The notes beneath the pieces were generated by a model, which did no database searches, was not told the DNA's origin, and was given only the letters and a program-made list of their open reading frames with translations. Below are positions 22,741 to 34,552 of a stretch of 64,000 nt of DNA, one piece after another. The stretch is from Zhengitettix transpicula (taxonomy: Eukaryota > Arthropoda > Insecta > Orthoptera > Tetrigidae), in the NCBI GenBank assembly GCA_037074705.1, contig CM073594.1, forward strand, positions 73,208,509 to 73,272,508, read 5' to 3'. The first letter of the stretch is position 1. Every line of letters begins with the position of its first letter. Both the position numbers and the translations under genes were made by a program.

Positions 22741-23045
22741 TTTAAATTTTGAGTTTATTAAATGTAATTAAAAAACAAAAAGTCCTTCCTCAGGTCTCAA
22801 ACAGTAAACTAACTTTTTGTTTCAAGAGCCTAAAATTTTTATTTTCTAAAATCCAGCATCATTTTTAAAATTATTTAAAAGACCATTTTAACCCGTGGTT
22901 GCATAAATTTACTGCTTTAAGGTGGAGTTACTAACAGATATGTTGATTTAAATACTGTAAATATCCATTTGAATGTAATCCAACTATTATATTAATTTCA
23001 TGAATAAGAAAGATAGCCAATACAGACAAAAAAAGGGTAATATAA
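22740..23045. other. AT-rich spacer before PLE tail
   Basis: The end of this stretch (GATAGCCAATACAGACAAAA near 23012) is the complement of the PLE 3' block TTTTTTGTCTGAATWGGCTATC, so the PLE tail on the minus strand starts here. Confidence 0.5.
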
Positions 23046-23050
23046 ATTCC

Positions 23051-23090
23051 ACACAACGTTTCTGAGATCCTTGTACCTTTCGTCAGGTGC
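23051..23090 (-). ncRNA. Hammerhead ribozyme in PLE tail
   Basis: On the minus strand: GCAC, CUGACGA (23080-23086), a short weak stem II, GAAA (about 23058-23061), AC/GU stem III and cleavage after GUU, then GUGU pairing with GCAC. All core bases are intact; stem II is poorly paired, with GG/CC-like pairs only. The following TGGAATTTATATT block matches other PLE ends. Confidence 0.6.
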
Positions 23091-23136
23091 TAAGAAGAGC
23101 CTAGAGCGACACAACTGCACTGGTGAGTTCTTCTTA

Positions 23137-23176
23137 GCACCTGACGAAATGAACAAGGAACGCAGAAACGTTGTAT
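23137..23176 (+). ncRNA. Hammerhead ribozyme in PLE tail, facing the previous one
   Basis: GCAC, CUGACGA (23141-23147), GAAA (23165-23168), C-GUU and GUAU. The core is intact; stem I is GCAC with GUAU, which leaves one mismatch. It lies 46 bp from the minus-strand ribozyme, and the intervening sequence begins and ends with complementary GTGCTAAGAAG / CTTCTTAGCAC strings. Confidence 0.6.
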
Positions 23177-23195
23177 GGTATTTATTTTAATAAAT

Positions 23196-24511
23196 TGGTG
23201 GATTAATTAAATGAATTGCCCCACGTTGTGGAAGCCAAAAATGTTATGATTATCAAAAGAGTGATTAATTAATTAACAAACAAATTTTTATTAAATTATT
23301 TAAATCATTAATTTTTAGTTTTTTATTAAATTGATAATTATTTCTGAAACAATTTATTTTATTTTAACAGGAAGGATCAAGAAATAAGTACTACTTTAAA
23401 CTTTACAATACCCTTTATTATTTAATTGAAATTTATAACATTTTCTCTGAGGTTAAGTACATTTAAAGTTTCAATGTTTAGAAATTTGATAACTCTTCTC
23501 TCAGGGTCGTTTAAGTGAGCTTGATAAGAATAGGTTTTTTTTAGGGCATCACGCTACATGAGGGTAATCCACAGATCTTGGGCATATGGTAAGTGTTGTC
23601 AGCTTTTACCATTGGAATAGTCGGCCAGCTGCCTCCTAAACTGGTCGAGGCACGGAGAAGGAATGCTGCGTCCCCACAGCAAACTCGTCTTCCGCTATCG
23701 GAAGGGCGTGGGACAAGTACCAAATGCCCGACCTACCTGATGTAGGTTTTTCTAGGGTTTTCCCTTGATTTCTTTAGGCGAATGCCGGGTAGGATCCTTA
23801 AACCATAGCCCGGGCACCCTAGTTAACCCTTGGCTACCTTCCTCTACCCTTCCGCATCCCCCCTTTCAAATCCCTTCCTATGCTATTAAAGGTGAATTAA
23901 GCAATTAACAATCAAAACCAAAATGAGATGAACTAAATCTGACGAACACCTTTAACTATCGTTTAAAAACTTAATTAACTTGGTTTCTACTTACAAAAAT
24001 GTTCGCCTGGTACCAGACTTAGTTTCCTCGGCTCAACCACACAATTTACACTAAAAAGGCCATGAATCACTGACTCTACACTTGATTGTCAAACACACGG
24101 TCGTAGTTATTGAATTATTCTCCGGGAACTGGATCTGCTGCACCTCCGGATCATCAGCCAGACATATTGTTACACATTGTCTTTATGTGGAAAATGTTTA
24201 TCTCAGTACGCGTAGGAATCTTAATGTGTGGATAAATATTTGATTATTCTTTGCAGTTTTTATTAAGTATCTCGCTGTTCAAACTTTATACTAGGATTTA
24301 AAAACTTGTAACTTTCTCGGTTGAATTAGGCCACGCTCTTAGTTCTCTCAAATTTTTCCTTCCGCTCCCTACTACAATATCAGTCAGACTGCCATTCCAG
24401 AAAAGCCTTAGCGGTCGAACAAAGCTCGCCGACACATTGTTGTCTTTGAAGAATAGGTAGCACTAACAATCCAATTATTAAAATCATTACTGGACTCTAA
24501 TCAGTATTACA
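23196..24511 (-). mobile_element. TA-LTR copy E9, in a PLE tail, itself carrying S5
   Basis: The right end is ATTACA (24506-24511); the left end is only approximate because a clear 4-bp duplication was not found. Outside it, the PLE tail reads GTATGGTATTTATTTTA (left) and CCTTTTTTGTCTCTATTGGC (right), a tail that is continuous at 32.94-33.0 kb. PBS-like minus-strand TTGGCTTCCACAACGTGGGG lies near 23221-23240. Element sequence is interrupted at about 23531-23889 by S-repeat S5. Confidence 0.75.
23531..23889 (-). repeat. S-repeat copy S5, nested in E9
   Basis: Body in reverse orientation (GCTGCGTCCCCACAGC, GGTTTTTCTAGGGTTTTCCC, AACCCTTGGCTACC), preceded by TTTTTTTTAGGGCATC. The flanking E9 sequence is continuous in E3, giving an empty site. 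Confidence 0.65.
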
Positions 24512-24534
24512 TCATATTACCCTTTTTTGTCTCT

Positions 24535-25168
24535 ATTGGCTATCTTTCTTATTAATTATATTAATTTAAATTATCGATAATTATAACGACATTAAAAGAA
24601 GTTGATTAATGGTTTTTTAATTATCAGTATGTGAAATATATTATCCTGTGCTTTTTGTAATTTATATGCGCCGTGTTCTTAGTTACAAGGAAACTTTATG
24701 GTGTTGTAGAATCACACAGGTTCTAGTAACTAAGAGTAACTTCATGTAATGACGTTTTTAATTATCTCAGCCCAGGACTAATTGAATTGATATAAATATA
24801 ACCTAATGCAAAGTGTAAAAATAATGTTAGCTGAAAGAAATGACTTACAAGAATTTAGAAAAAAACAAGGTGACAATATCACGGGATTGACGAATCAACT
24901 TGAAGACATTTTGAATTCCTACACGTAAAAATGCTTCTACGAAACTTGGTAATAGCGGACAGTTCAAAACGCACATTTATCAAAGAGAAACGGTAAGTTA
25001 TTTGGGTCACTTGAGAGTAATTCAACGGTGGAAAAAGATTGCGAAAATTAGAAATAACTTGGACAGAGTATATAATGGCAAAACTTTGACAGTTTTGGAG
25101 CAAAGAGCTTGAATATCAGTAACTTAAAAAGAGAGAATAACGTTTAGGGAAATAATGATCTAATATAT
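24535..25168. other. AT-rich spacer
   Basis: The first ~50 bp complete the PLE tail. A 74-codon minus-strand frame at 24879-25103 has no recognisable domain. Nothing else recognised. Confidence 0.35.
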
Positions 25169-26124
25169 TGTAATGCCAATTAAACAGGCCATTAATTGTT
25201 TTTAATATAATTAAATTGTTAGCGGTACGAATGCATAAAGACGACAATGGAGACCGCGCGCGCTTAAACTCAGTATGCACTTGGAGAGCCAGTCTGGAAT
25301 TGGCGATTGAAAGGTGGAGTCAAAATTCTGCGTGCGAGAGATGAAACTGTTAAAAGTCGACGGGGAGATATAATACAGTTCAGTTCACCTAGAGCAACGA
25401 ACAGTAAAGTTTGCAGATATAAAGTAAGAATTGCGAGATCCTGTATTTTTACATGAAAGCAATCAAATATTTTACGGAGACATATGTTTAATAATTTGCA
25501 CACGGTGAAGTAAATGGTTGATTCACGCTGATTGAACAATTACCGCATAGAGGAGACCGACAACCACTAGCAGACCAAAGGGGGCGGCTCATCCGAGGAC
25601 GAGTATTTTAATCGTGTGGATTAAAATTTTCAATGAAGTGTAGACTCTGTGTAAAAATGGCCTTTTAGTGTGGTAGTTTTCAAGATACAAGAGAGATCTG
25701 GTACCAGACGGTCCGTGAGTAACAATACTTTTTACAAATTTTGTTAACCGTAATTAAAAAGCTATAGCCAGATTTCGTTTAGCTTTCTTTTCACTTATTT
25801 TCATAATGTTTTAGGTTAACTTTTATATTTGAATTGTTAATTGTCAGGTTATACAACGATTTTGTTTTAATTATCAAACCCAGTTATGACCCTGAGATAA
25901 GAGATTCGACGAATTTGATTGTAATGATATAAGAACTGTATGTTCATAAATGCCACGAATTAATAAATGAAAATTAAAGTATTTGTTTTAAATGGATGAA
26001 ATGCAGCATGAAAAAATAGGTTTTGTACATTGTAAAATTTATCAACAATAATAAATTTCTTTTAAAGCTTAGTAAATGTTGTTAATTGATTCATTTATTT
26101 AAAGCCTTCCAGTTGTTTATTACA
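25169..26124 (+). mobile_element. TA-LTR copy E10
   Basis: 956-bp forward copy with ATAT flanks. It starts TGTAATGCCAATTAAACAGG. CTGGTACCAG is at about 25698-25707 and GTGAGTAA at about 25715. AACCCAGTTATGACCCTGAG near 25877 is the conserved 3'-half block. The PBS-like segment is not recognisable, but the AT-rich terminal extension is present. Confidence 0.82.
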
Positions 26125-27482
26125 ATATATTTGATCAGTCACAATTAGAAAAGCTTAGAGAAGAACCCTTATCCAGAGATAATTTTGTGTAGATATAAGA
26201 TTAACAGTAAAGGAAGGAGCTTTCTGCGACTAACAATCACAAGTAGAAATGCAAACGAGGATCCGTGAGAGTCGTCCAGCTGAGGTTGTTCCCCCACCTC
26301 AGGACCTACTTAGCTCAGCCAACCGTCCTCACCACGAATAGTTGCTATTTTATCATAGGATTTGTTTCTTTTATCCGACCAGCGTGTGCACCTTCTCCTT
26401 GCGACATTTTTTTCGGCAATTCTCACCACAATTACGGCGAATTCCAACCTGCCCCCTCCTTTTTTTATTTTGGTTTTGTGCAACGTGGGAGTCGAACAAT
26501 ATTGAACGCCGCTGCCGTGGCCAACCCTCTGTTCCCTTCCCTTCCCTTCTCCTCCCCATCCCCTAGAGTGTAATTACTCTCCACTCCGTGATCCTGCGCA
26601 AATAACGCACATAATGGCGCGTAAATTGCGGATCAAATACCGCAACTTTGCAACCCCCTCACCCCCTCCCCCTCCCTCGGAGCACAGTAGCGAAAAGTTG
26701 CCGGGGCTCGCTGATTGTTGTTGGCCTCTTTTACAACAAAGGACGACTACAATGGCCTTACAATAATCTACCTCGGCAGAAACAAATAGCGCAAATGTTC
26801 GCCCTCCCTTCTCTCTCTCTCTCTGTTCTTCCCTTTTACCTCTTGACATCTCGGACTCCCGGGTTATTTTTCTCCCTCTTTCGTCGTCTGTCTTTTTTTA
26901 AAAAACTCCAGTCGTCGTCCGTCGTTGCAGTCAATTTGAAAAGAAAGAAAACGCTGGAGGGAGGGGGTAGAGGAAATGTCAAACGAGAGGCATTTTGCGG
27001 GCGCGGGAGAGAGACGGAAGGTCTGCCTTTTGTTTGGCTGGAGAAGTCGGGGTAATGTTCTGGAGGACGCGTCCACAATAGCGAACTAACGACAGACAGA
27101 GACAATACAACTACGCGGGAAAGAAATTGTGTCGCATTTGGGTACGTGATTCTTTTTTTTGTTGTGTGTGTGTGTGCCGACCTCGACCAGCGACCACAAC
27201 TTTTCTTTACTACGTCACAGAGTGGTCCCTTACATTTGGCATTGAAAAGGGTTGCACAGTGCAAAACACGTAAGTTGACATTGCGTCAACATGTTCTGGT
27301 CTCATACAGTCGCAGACGAGACAAATACTTGACGGACAGGGAGATTTCAAGAAAGGAAACGTTAAACAGGTGTCGCTAAAGCAATTAAGTGGTTATAATT
27401 TAGAGAACAGTAAGCCGTGTAGCGAGACGCGGGTATTAACTGATAATCGCGAGAGAAACGGCTTAATTATTGTATGTATAGG
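26125..27482. other. GC-rich, apparently single-copy region
   Basis: 26250-27300 has high GC, pyrimidine-rich runs and several overlapping frames on both strands (up to 142 codons), whose products are low-complexity (poly-L/S/P/R) without a domain. No TATA box with a matching initiator was found. It could be a CpG-type promoter, a 5' UTR of a host gene outside the window, or an enhancer. I cannot assign a gene. Confidence 0.35.
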
Positions 27483-28336
27483 TCGTATGAGCAGTGGTCC
27501 ACTGGCCTGTAATACTAGTGGAGGTAGACAGCAGTTCACTAACCTTCGTTACGACTACTTTTTTTTTAATTAAATGTTTATAATGGTCGCGTTAACAACT
27601 TGGTCATTGGCGACCCATAAATAAATTACAAATAGTGTTTGTTTTCGTATGACGATAAGATAAGCAGTGTCCACTGTCCTGAAATACTAGTGGAGGTAGA
27701 CCGCAGTTCACTAACCGTCGTTACGACTACTTTTTGTTTAATTAAAGGTGTATAATGGTCACGTTAACAACTTGGTCATTGGCGACCCATAAATAAATTA
27801 CAAATAGTGCTTGTTTTCATGTGACGATAAGATGAGCAGTGGTCCACTGGCCTGTAATACTAGTGGAGGTAGACAGCAGTTCACTAACCGTCGTTACGAC
27901 TACTTTTTGTTTAATTAAAGGTTTATAATGGTCACGTTAACAACTTGGTCATTGGCGACCCATAAATAAATTACAAATAGTGCTTGTTTTCATGTGACGA
28001 TAAGATGAGCAGTGGTCCACTGGCCTGTAATACTAGTGGAGGTAGACAGCAGTTCACTAATCGTCGTTACGACTACTTTTTGTTTAATTAAAGGTTTATA
28101 ATGGTCACGTTAACAACTTGGTCATTGGCGACCCACCATAAATTACAAATAGTGCTTATTTTCGTGTGACGATAAGATGAGCAGTGGTCCACTGGCCTGT
28201 AATACTAGTGGAGATAGACCGAAGTTCACTAACCTTCGTTACGACTACTTTTTTTTAATTGAAGGTTTATAATGGTCACGTTAACAACTTGGTCATTGGT
28301 GACCCATAAATAAATTACAAATAGTGATTGTTTACG
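27483..28336 (+). repeat. Tandem satellite array, ~172-bp monomer, five copies
   Basis: The string GCAGTGGTCC (or its variant) starts at 27491, 27664, 27836, 28009 and 28181, a spacing of 172-173 bp. Monomers share TAATACTAGTGGAGGTAGAC, GTTCACTAACCGTCGTTACG and GTTAACAACTTGGTCATTGG. Neighbouring copies are highly similar, differing mainly by substitutions and 1-3 bp indels. The monomer includes CAGTGGTCCACTG, a near-perfect palindrome. No coding, and no hammerhead core was found in it. Confidence 0.93.
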
Positions 28337-28553
28337 TAAGTATGCTGCGATTCACATTGATTCCAACAATATATATACACTTGAACAGTTTGAAAAATTA
28401 ATTATACGTTTCAAATGTGGGTTTCTTACATTTACATTTTACAATTCGCATTTGTTAATCATTTATCATAATAATAGGATAATTAATTACAATAACTTAT
28501 TTGAAGCTGCGACTGTTGCAAATTCCACTGTACTGTAGTCATAGTCTGTTTTA

Positions 28554-29334
28554 TTAGGAAGAGGCGTCTGCTTCTGAATATGTATCACTCTCTTGTTTCT
28601 TGACTAAATATATGTGCCTTTTTATTCTACTTTTTGCCGTTTTATCATTTAAGTGTGGGTAAAAAGAGTCCAATACATTTATGAATGATGTAGAGGATAT
28701 TTGGTAATCTCTAATAATGGTTCTTGGGTTCTTTGAGTCTGTAGAATTTAGTATAAGAGTCTTTAACTGTTCCAAAGGGATAGGTGGAGCACTGGTTTCT
28801 TTTTCATATAATTTTTTTAGTGGACCTAATGTTTGACTAAGCGCCTTATATTTATGATCCTGAATGTTTTGTTTTGTTTTCTTGGGTGGATTAGTGCTTG
28901 TCTTATGTTCAGGATTACTGGCGTTTTTCTTATCAGCTCGTAGATGCAGTTAGTTGTGAATTATCCATGTCCGTTTTTTGAGGGTTAATTATTTGAATTT
29001 GCGGGCGCCGGGTTCTTACACTGAATTTTGACGACTACTTTGGTAGCGTAAAAACTACACTGGAAACATCGACCACGACAAGTGCAGACACCTTGCTGGC
29101 TTGTTCTCTGCGCATCTGAGACCACTTGCTATATCTCACGAACCTCCTTCGACGGTGCATCGTAATTGATGTTGAAGGATCTGTTCGAGCTTCTGCCGCT
29201 ACGTCTATTGACGAGTCTACGAGCATTTCATCACAAGTGTTGTACGCTCTAGTCACCAGGTCTGAGAATGTGTTCCTTGACCTCGTTGCTTCACTCTGGT
29301 GGCCGACCTACGTCCAGCAGTCTTCAGCTGCCAT
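28554..29334 (-). pseudogene. Degenerate ~260-codon ORF, unknown (possible retroelement ORF1)
   Basis: The minus-strand frame opens at ATG 29334-29332 (MAAEDCWT). It is broken by two TAG stops (about 29308 and 29038) and one frameshift near 28945, and ends at a stop at 28554-28556. The continuity of reading across the breaks argues for a former gene. It has a basic patch (HRRRRFVRYSKWSQMRREQ), a lysine-rich linker and a C-terminal segment (NPRTIIRDYQISSTSFINVL). No zinc knuckle or catalytic motif is visible, and I do not recognise the family. It lies next to the satellite array, with no partner ORF seen. Confidence 0.45.
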
Positions 29335-31060
29335 CCCTTTTTTTTTGGAACCTTTTCTCTCTCTGATACACCCAGAAATGTTAAGCGCGTCAATTTTTTC
29401 ATGCAAAAATATTTTAAAATATAATTGAGTAATTTATCTACAGCATATTACAGTAATATTGCCCCTGTCTTCAGCAATAACAAGTTGACCAGCAATTATT
29501 AATAAATAGTTATAGGGGGTTGACAACTATTGGGCGTGTTTGCTCCGTTTTGAAATTTGGACGAATTTATTAACTTTTCTTTATAACTTCATCCAGAAAA
29601 TGAGGGTGTTTGATGTGAAACGTGGCTTTGTTCTTCTTACAGCGATTACAAACTTAATAGATCAAGTTAATAATGTTTCTCGGGTCGAATGTGTAACGCG
29701 TGTATTTTGGTTTAGTTTAGCTTTGTCTCGGAAGTGTTGTTTGCTGTGGTTTGGAGAATTCGAAATCGTGCACGTGTGTGGGGGGGTGGAGGAGATAAAT
29801 ATTTCCATCCAAGTAATTTTCGTGTCCCGTCTCGATTGTTGACCTCAACATGACAGAATAGTTGGCCATTGTTGACTACGGAACTGCAGCTGCGTGCTAT
29901 AACTCTTGTAACAATGGAAGAATCAGTGAAACTGACATTTCGACGAAGTTTTCTAATAATGAAAAAAAGTAAAAGAATGGGAGGCTATAATGGAGGGGAC
30001 GGAGATAAGCTTTAGAAACTGGAGAGTTGTTCTGCGCTCAACGCAGCTGGTGGATGTGATTATGAGAGGCTTCGTAAAGTTGTTGTCTCTGATATAGTCC
30101 GAGGCAGAATCGTCGAGAGAAAGGGGCTACAATTTGTTAGTGAAGAGTTCATCGAAGCCACACAATTTAGTACGACGGCTTGCCAGCAATCAACCCCTGA
30201 GTCGACGCCTTTCAGTGGTCCTGACTAAAGTCATCACTGCACTTAACCCGTTCTGCCGGCTGTGAGATACGGAAACGTCGGTACGAGAGCTACAGCAAGC
30301 AACACAACACAGAATAGCAGTACGTATTTGGTACGGGCAGCAGATCTCTTCTATGTAAAAACCACAGGTGCCTCAGATAAGAGTTTTTCATGCTTAACTG
30401 TAATAAACTTATATAAAAATTTATTTAATGGTCAATATTTTATTGATTTAACGAAAAAACCGAGCCCACAAAAATAATTCTTTACAAATGATTCGTAATC
30501 TGCAAAACTCAGACGCGCAGGGCCTGGTTAGTAAAGTCTCAGCTTGAGTACCTGTAAAATATTGAAGATTCGTGACCATATCACATCAATGTCCTACACA
30601 AAGGAGTGTTTGTGTCTGTACGCTGCTCCCTCTTCGGGTAGTAGTAATCGACCAAAACGTTCAACGAAACTCCCGCTTCGTATAATTTTTTTCCATTGGC
30701 ACACAAAAAATTGAGGTGTTTTGACCATTTCTTTATTTTTAGCACGCAATTAAAACTTGAAATGGAAGGCGAGTGGAGGAGGTCGTGGCTGGTCTCCTCA
30801 TTTAACCCATTCAGTGAAAAAGACGAAGTTGAGAGAAAAAAGGAGGGGTAAAAAGAAAAAGAAAAGGAGACACCCCCCCGCCGGAAAGGAGAAGTGATGA
30901 TGAGAGGGTGGAGTCCAAGATAATATTAAGGGGAAGGGGAGAAGAGGGGTGAATCGATTAGATGAGTTCACGACGAACACCGCATCGCGCTTTAAATAAG
31001 AGAAACCCAATTCCTAAACTTATTATTTAATAGCTCGCAAAAGAAGAAAAGGACGAAGAC

Positions 31061-31061
<1 letters not shown>
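29335..31061. other. Mostly unique sequence, no gene recognised
   Basis: Mixed composition. 30840-30950 is a GA/GGA-rich stretch. Open frames (29540-29842, 30262-30477) lack recognisable domains. May be host intronic or intergenic DNA. Confidence 0.3.

Positions 31062-31097
<36 letters not shown>
31062..31097. repeat. (TA)n microsatellite
   Basis: About 34 bp of TA repeats with no element inserted, unlike most other long TA tracts in the window. Confidence 0.95.
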
Positions 31098-31100
<3 letters not shown>

Positions 31101-31323
31101 CAGCGGTGACGCGTGCAAAGTACACAAGTGAAAGATATTTTGCAAAATTATTTATCTTTAGCAATTAATGACAAACGAGAGATAAATTAAATGTATGTAA
31201 TAGAAAAAAATCTTCATGACCCTGTTGAAGAGAAATTTGGATTCAAATAGGTGGAAAAATTCAGTTGGCAGGTTCCAAAGATATTAACAATGCGTACTAT
31301 CGGCTCCTATGCAAGTTGATGTC

Positions 31324-31357
31324 CTGATGTCCAAGGTTGAATCGAAACGTTGTAGCC
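31324..31357 (+). ncRNA. Hammerhead relic
   Basis: CUGAUG (31324-31329) lacks the final A of the core box; GAAA is at 31344-31347, followed by CGUUGUAG. Stem II is not convincingly paired. Probably a decayed ribozyme from a PLE-like tail. Confidence 0.4.
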
Positions 31358-31749
31358 CTTTTCTCGTATTTTCATATGTAAATCTTTAATTTAATTAAAT
31401 TAAAATTATTCTCAGTTTATTGGCTAATGTCTTCATTTCATATTTAATGTTAGATAAACATAAATTTTAAAATCGAGAATGATTGGGACTCAAATTCACA
31501 GCGAAATAAATACAACTGCTGTATTTTGCTTAAATTTGTTGTTCAAACTATGAAAATAGATGTTTATGATGTACACAATCTGCAATAATGCGCAAAAACA
31601 TGTAATTGATAAGAAGTTTACTTTGCACATTTCCAAAGGTTTGGAACTTAATTGTATAAAGTAAGTGTTTATGATTTTCCGTGTTTTTTCTGTCTCGCCT
31701 CGCAGTAGTCCAGTAGCTATATACATATTACCGCGTAAAGGATAAAGAA

Positions 31750-33000
31750 TTTTCGCTCCTTCTTCTCAAGCTTTCCAATTCGAAAGGCCCCGGTAAATCA
31801 TTCAGTGGCTTAAAAACTACGAAATTTTGCCTCTCTTTTCAGTTTTTTTGCTAATAGCAAAATCATGAAGCATTCTATTGAAAATAATGTTCAGTAATAA
31901 ATTGGAGAGCAACAAGTTCTGCATGGAATGGTGTATTCGAGTTCCTAAATTCAGTCGAACTAAGTGGTAGAAATCTTCGTTATGTTGATGGAATTAAGAG
32001 AATGGTTAGATTCAAGTTCATTTCCTTGATGTCACTGTATCCATTCACAATACTTCCATTCTCACCAATGGGTTCAGAAAACCTGCATACTCTGGACGTG
32101 TTCTCAATTATCTTTCTCATCATGCTCCAAACCAAAAGAAAGTTATAGTATACAATATTGGAGACAGAGCTATATTACTTTATAAGTACAAGTTCCATCA
32201 ACACAACTTAAATATTGTCCGAAACATTTTAATCTCCAATGAGTACCCTTCAAATTTTATTATTTAACACATAAACAGCAGATTGAACAAAATCCAATAT
32301 CCGACTGTCACTCGTCCCCAAACGCCCTCAAATCAAATTTTTTCTCGTACTCCCTTATTACAAATTTCTACATCCCAAATTCGTCCAAATTTTTAAAGAA
32401 TATCAAATATCCATCTTTTACAGATCCACTAATAACCTTTCCCACTTGAAACCACAAGGACCCACTTGACACCTACAGCAAACATTGTGTTGTTTACAAA
32501 ATCTCTTGCTCTAATTTTAATTCCTGCTACATAGGACAAACGAAACGTTCCCTTAATACACGGAACATATGTCTAATATCAAACTTCCCATTGATAAATA
32601 ATCTGTATTCTCCAAACGTATCATCAATTATAAACATACATTTGATTTTAGATATTGACACCAGGTACAATTCCAGACTCATTTCAGAGATGCTTCACAT
32701 TAAAACAAACATCGCAGCTATTAATGTACAAACAGACACTCTGAAACTCAATAATTGCTATGATCCCATATTAATACGCTAAACCTTCTGTTTTCCCATT
32801 ATCGTTGCTCCCTTATTGTTACATCAACCCTTCGGCTCTCCCATTGTCGTTGGTTTTAGTCGCTTTTGTGTTTTGTCAACTGACGAGTTCAGTTGTGTCG
32901 CTTTCGGCTTCTTCGCACCTGACGAAACGAACAAGGATCCTAGAAACTTTGTGTGGTATTTATATTATCACTTTTTTTTGTCTGAATAGGCTATCTTTCT
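31750..33000 (+). mobile_element. Penelope-like element, 5'-truncated, with 3' hammerhead
   Basis: The best PLE copy. Frames broken by indels give, in order: the FLDVTVSIHNTSILTNGFRK-type palm/thumb start of the reverse transcriptase near 32023-32085, the thumb region to about 32400, a GIY-YIG-type endonuclease region (KISCSNFNSCYIGQTKRS, 32497-32550) and the C-terminal LISEMLHIKTN segment, ending at the stop at 32780-32782. The 3' region holds the hammerhead at 32.91 kb and the terminal TTTTTTTTGTCTGAATAGGC block near 32971-32990. The 5' part (31750-31980) recurs on the minus strand at 38.39-38.58 kb. Confidence 0.8.
32914..32955 (+). ncRNA. Hammerhead ribozyme in PLE tail
   Basis: CGCAC (32914-32918), CUGACGA (32919-32925), GAAA (32943-32946), then C-UUU and GUGUG (32951-32955), giving a perfect 5-bp stem I with one G-U. 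Position 16.2 is U instead of G, so the two-base stem III loses one pair. Stem II is weak. Confidence 0.6.
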
Positions 33001-33239
33001 TATTTATTGATTACTTATTATACATCCGAACCTTATTTTATTTCGGTATTCTAATTTGATAAATACATATCCTTTCTTATTTCTCATTGAGTGGATAAGA
33101 AATGGTTTATACGGAATTTAAATGGAATAAATGTATTGATTGTATAGGGAAGTCATTCTGTGCATTGGAGCCTCTGAGCCGGTTATTGATTTATAAAATC
33201 ATTGCTGGTGTCTGTTGGTAAACGATGGTACACAAAATT

Positions 33240-33765
33240 TATATGGGATAGCATAGTATTATCATCAATTTTACCATTATAGAGTTTCTAGAGAAAAAGG
33301 ATTGATGCTCGCTCGCGCCTGACTGAAAGTTTCTCTATATAGAATCTTTCTAGCAGCTCGTTGTATGGCGTTTCTAAGGTGTATCGCGTAGTTTCCATGT
33401 AACAGAGAAATCTTAGGAACTTCTTCTGAAATTTCTCCAGATCTATTGACTTGTAAACAGGATCCCAGATAAATGACGCATTCTCTAATATTTACCTTAT
33501 TAAATATAAATATGGTAGGCTGGATGTGTTTAGATTTCCTAACAATTAGTCCTATAACTCTGATCGCTTTTTGTGTGTATTTGTATATGTGATCCCTGAA
33601 AGTGTAAACCTTTGCTACACCGAGGTCTTTTACAGAGTTAACAGAAGTTAATAGTTCCATTGCCATTGGGGAATTGTAAATATGAAACAACTCCAAACAT
33701 CTGAAAGTATTGGTATATAAAAATAAATACAATAGTCTCATTGCTATATATATAAAAATGTTTGT
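33240..33765 (-). pseudogene. CR1/jockey-type LINE reverse transcriptase, C-terminal part
   Basis: The minus-strand frame 33277-33741 carries SVNSVKDLGV and FRDHIYKYTQKAIRVIGLIV, then an R-rich segment ending AARKILYRETF. This is the thumb/post-RT region of LINE polymerases (typical form: ..K.LGV.FD..L.F..H...I..KA....G...R). It is the continuation of the RT at 36.04-36.70 kb; about 2.3 kb of younger insertions separate the parts. Inactive. Confidence 0.75.
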
Positions 33766-34195
33766 AACTATATGTATAGTTATGATATATAAAAACCAAA
33801 ATAGTGCAGCAACAAAAATATATTATAATTAATATGTTATGTAACAGATATTATATTATGCATTGATATTAATTTTATAATTGATAAATTTAGTCAGTGA
33901 AAAAACACTTGAAACTTTGTACAACTGTCATGTAGAGTTCACTTATAGAGAAATTCGAAGATTTTGTCCATTAAATTTATATATACTACAGATAACAATT
34001 AAAGAAACCACGTACAGTCACAATTCTAGAAATTTGTTCAGTAGCAGAAGAAGCTTTCGTCTACATAGTCATATTATATAATGTAAATATAGTAAGTAAT
34101 GTATAATATTCATTTATATATGAAAATAGTGTGTTGTCAATTATTTATAATTTAATGTAATTTTAATTATCACTTATATTGATATTGTAATACCA
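33766..34195. other. AT-rich sequence inside the split LINE
   Basis: No recognisable element ends; contains stretches of TATATA. A 66-codon plus-strand frame at 33881-34081 is probably chance. Confidence 0.35.
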
Positions 34196-34552
34196 ATTAA
34201 ACAGACCATTAATTGTTTTAATATAATTAAATTGTTAGCGGTACGAATGCGTAAAGGCGACAATGAAGGTGGTTTTTTTTTCTTTGTTTAACAATGGAGA
34301 CCGCGCGCTTAGAGAACTGAGTATGCGCTTGGAGAACGCCAGTCTGGAATGGGCGATGAAAGGTGAAGGAGTCTAAAATCTGCGTACGAGAGATGGAACA
34401 GTTAAAAGTCGACTGGGAGATATAATACAGTTCAGTTCACCTACAGCAACAAACAGTAAAGTCTGCAGATATAAAGTACAAATGGCGAGATCCTGTATTT
34501 TTACATTAATTCGAATTGAAAGCAAGCAAATATTTTACGGAGAGATTTACAT
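34196..34552 (+). mobile_element. TA-LTR copy E11 (5' part only)
   Basis: Starts TGTAATACCAATTAAACAGA after ATAT, and matches E10 through the TTTTTCTTTGTT..GGAGACCGCGCGCTTAGAG region to ATTTTACGGAGAGAT, then stops. The 3' half with palindrome and PBS is missing. Confidence 0.7.

Noticed and set aside
26574..27264. Overlapping open frames of 91-142 codons on both strands in GC-rich DNA
   Set aside because: Products are low-complexity and overlap on opposite strands, with no domain; long frames are expected in GC-rich, stop-poor sequence.
27483..28336. CRISPR array
   Set aside because: The repeat is 172 bp with no spacer/repeat alternation, and the context is eukaryotic; it is a satellite.
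30640..30690. GACC..AAAACG..CGAAAC as a ribozyme
   Set aside because: Spacing and pairing do not fit any hammerhead form.
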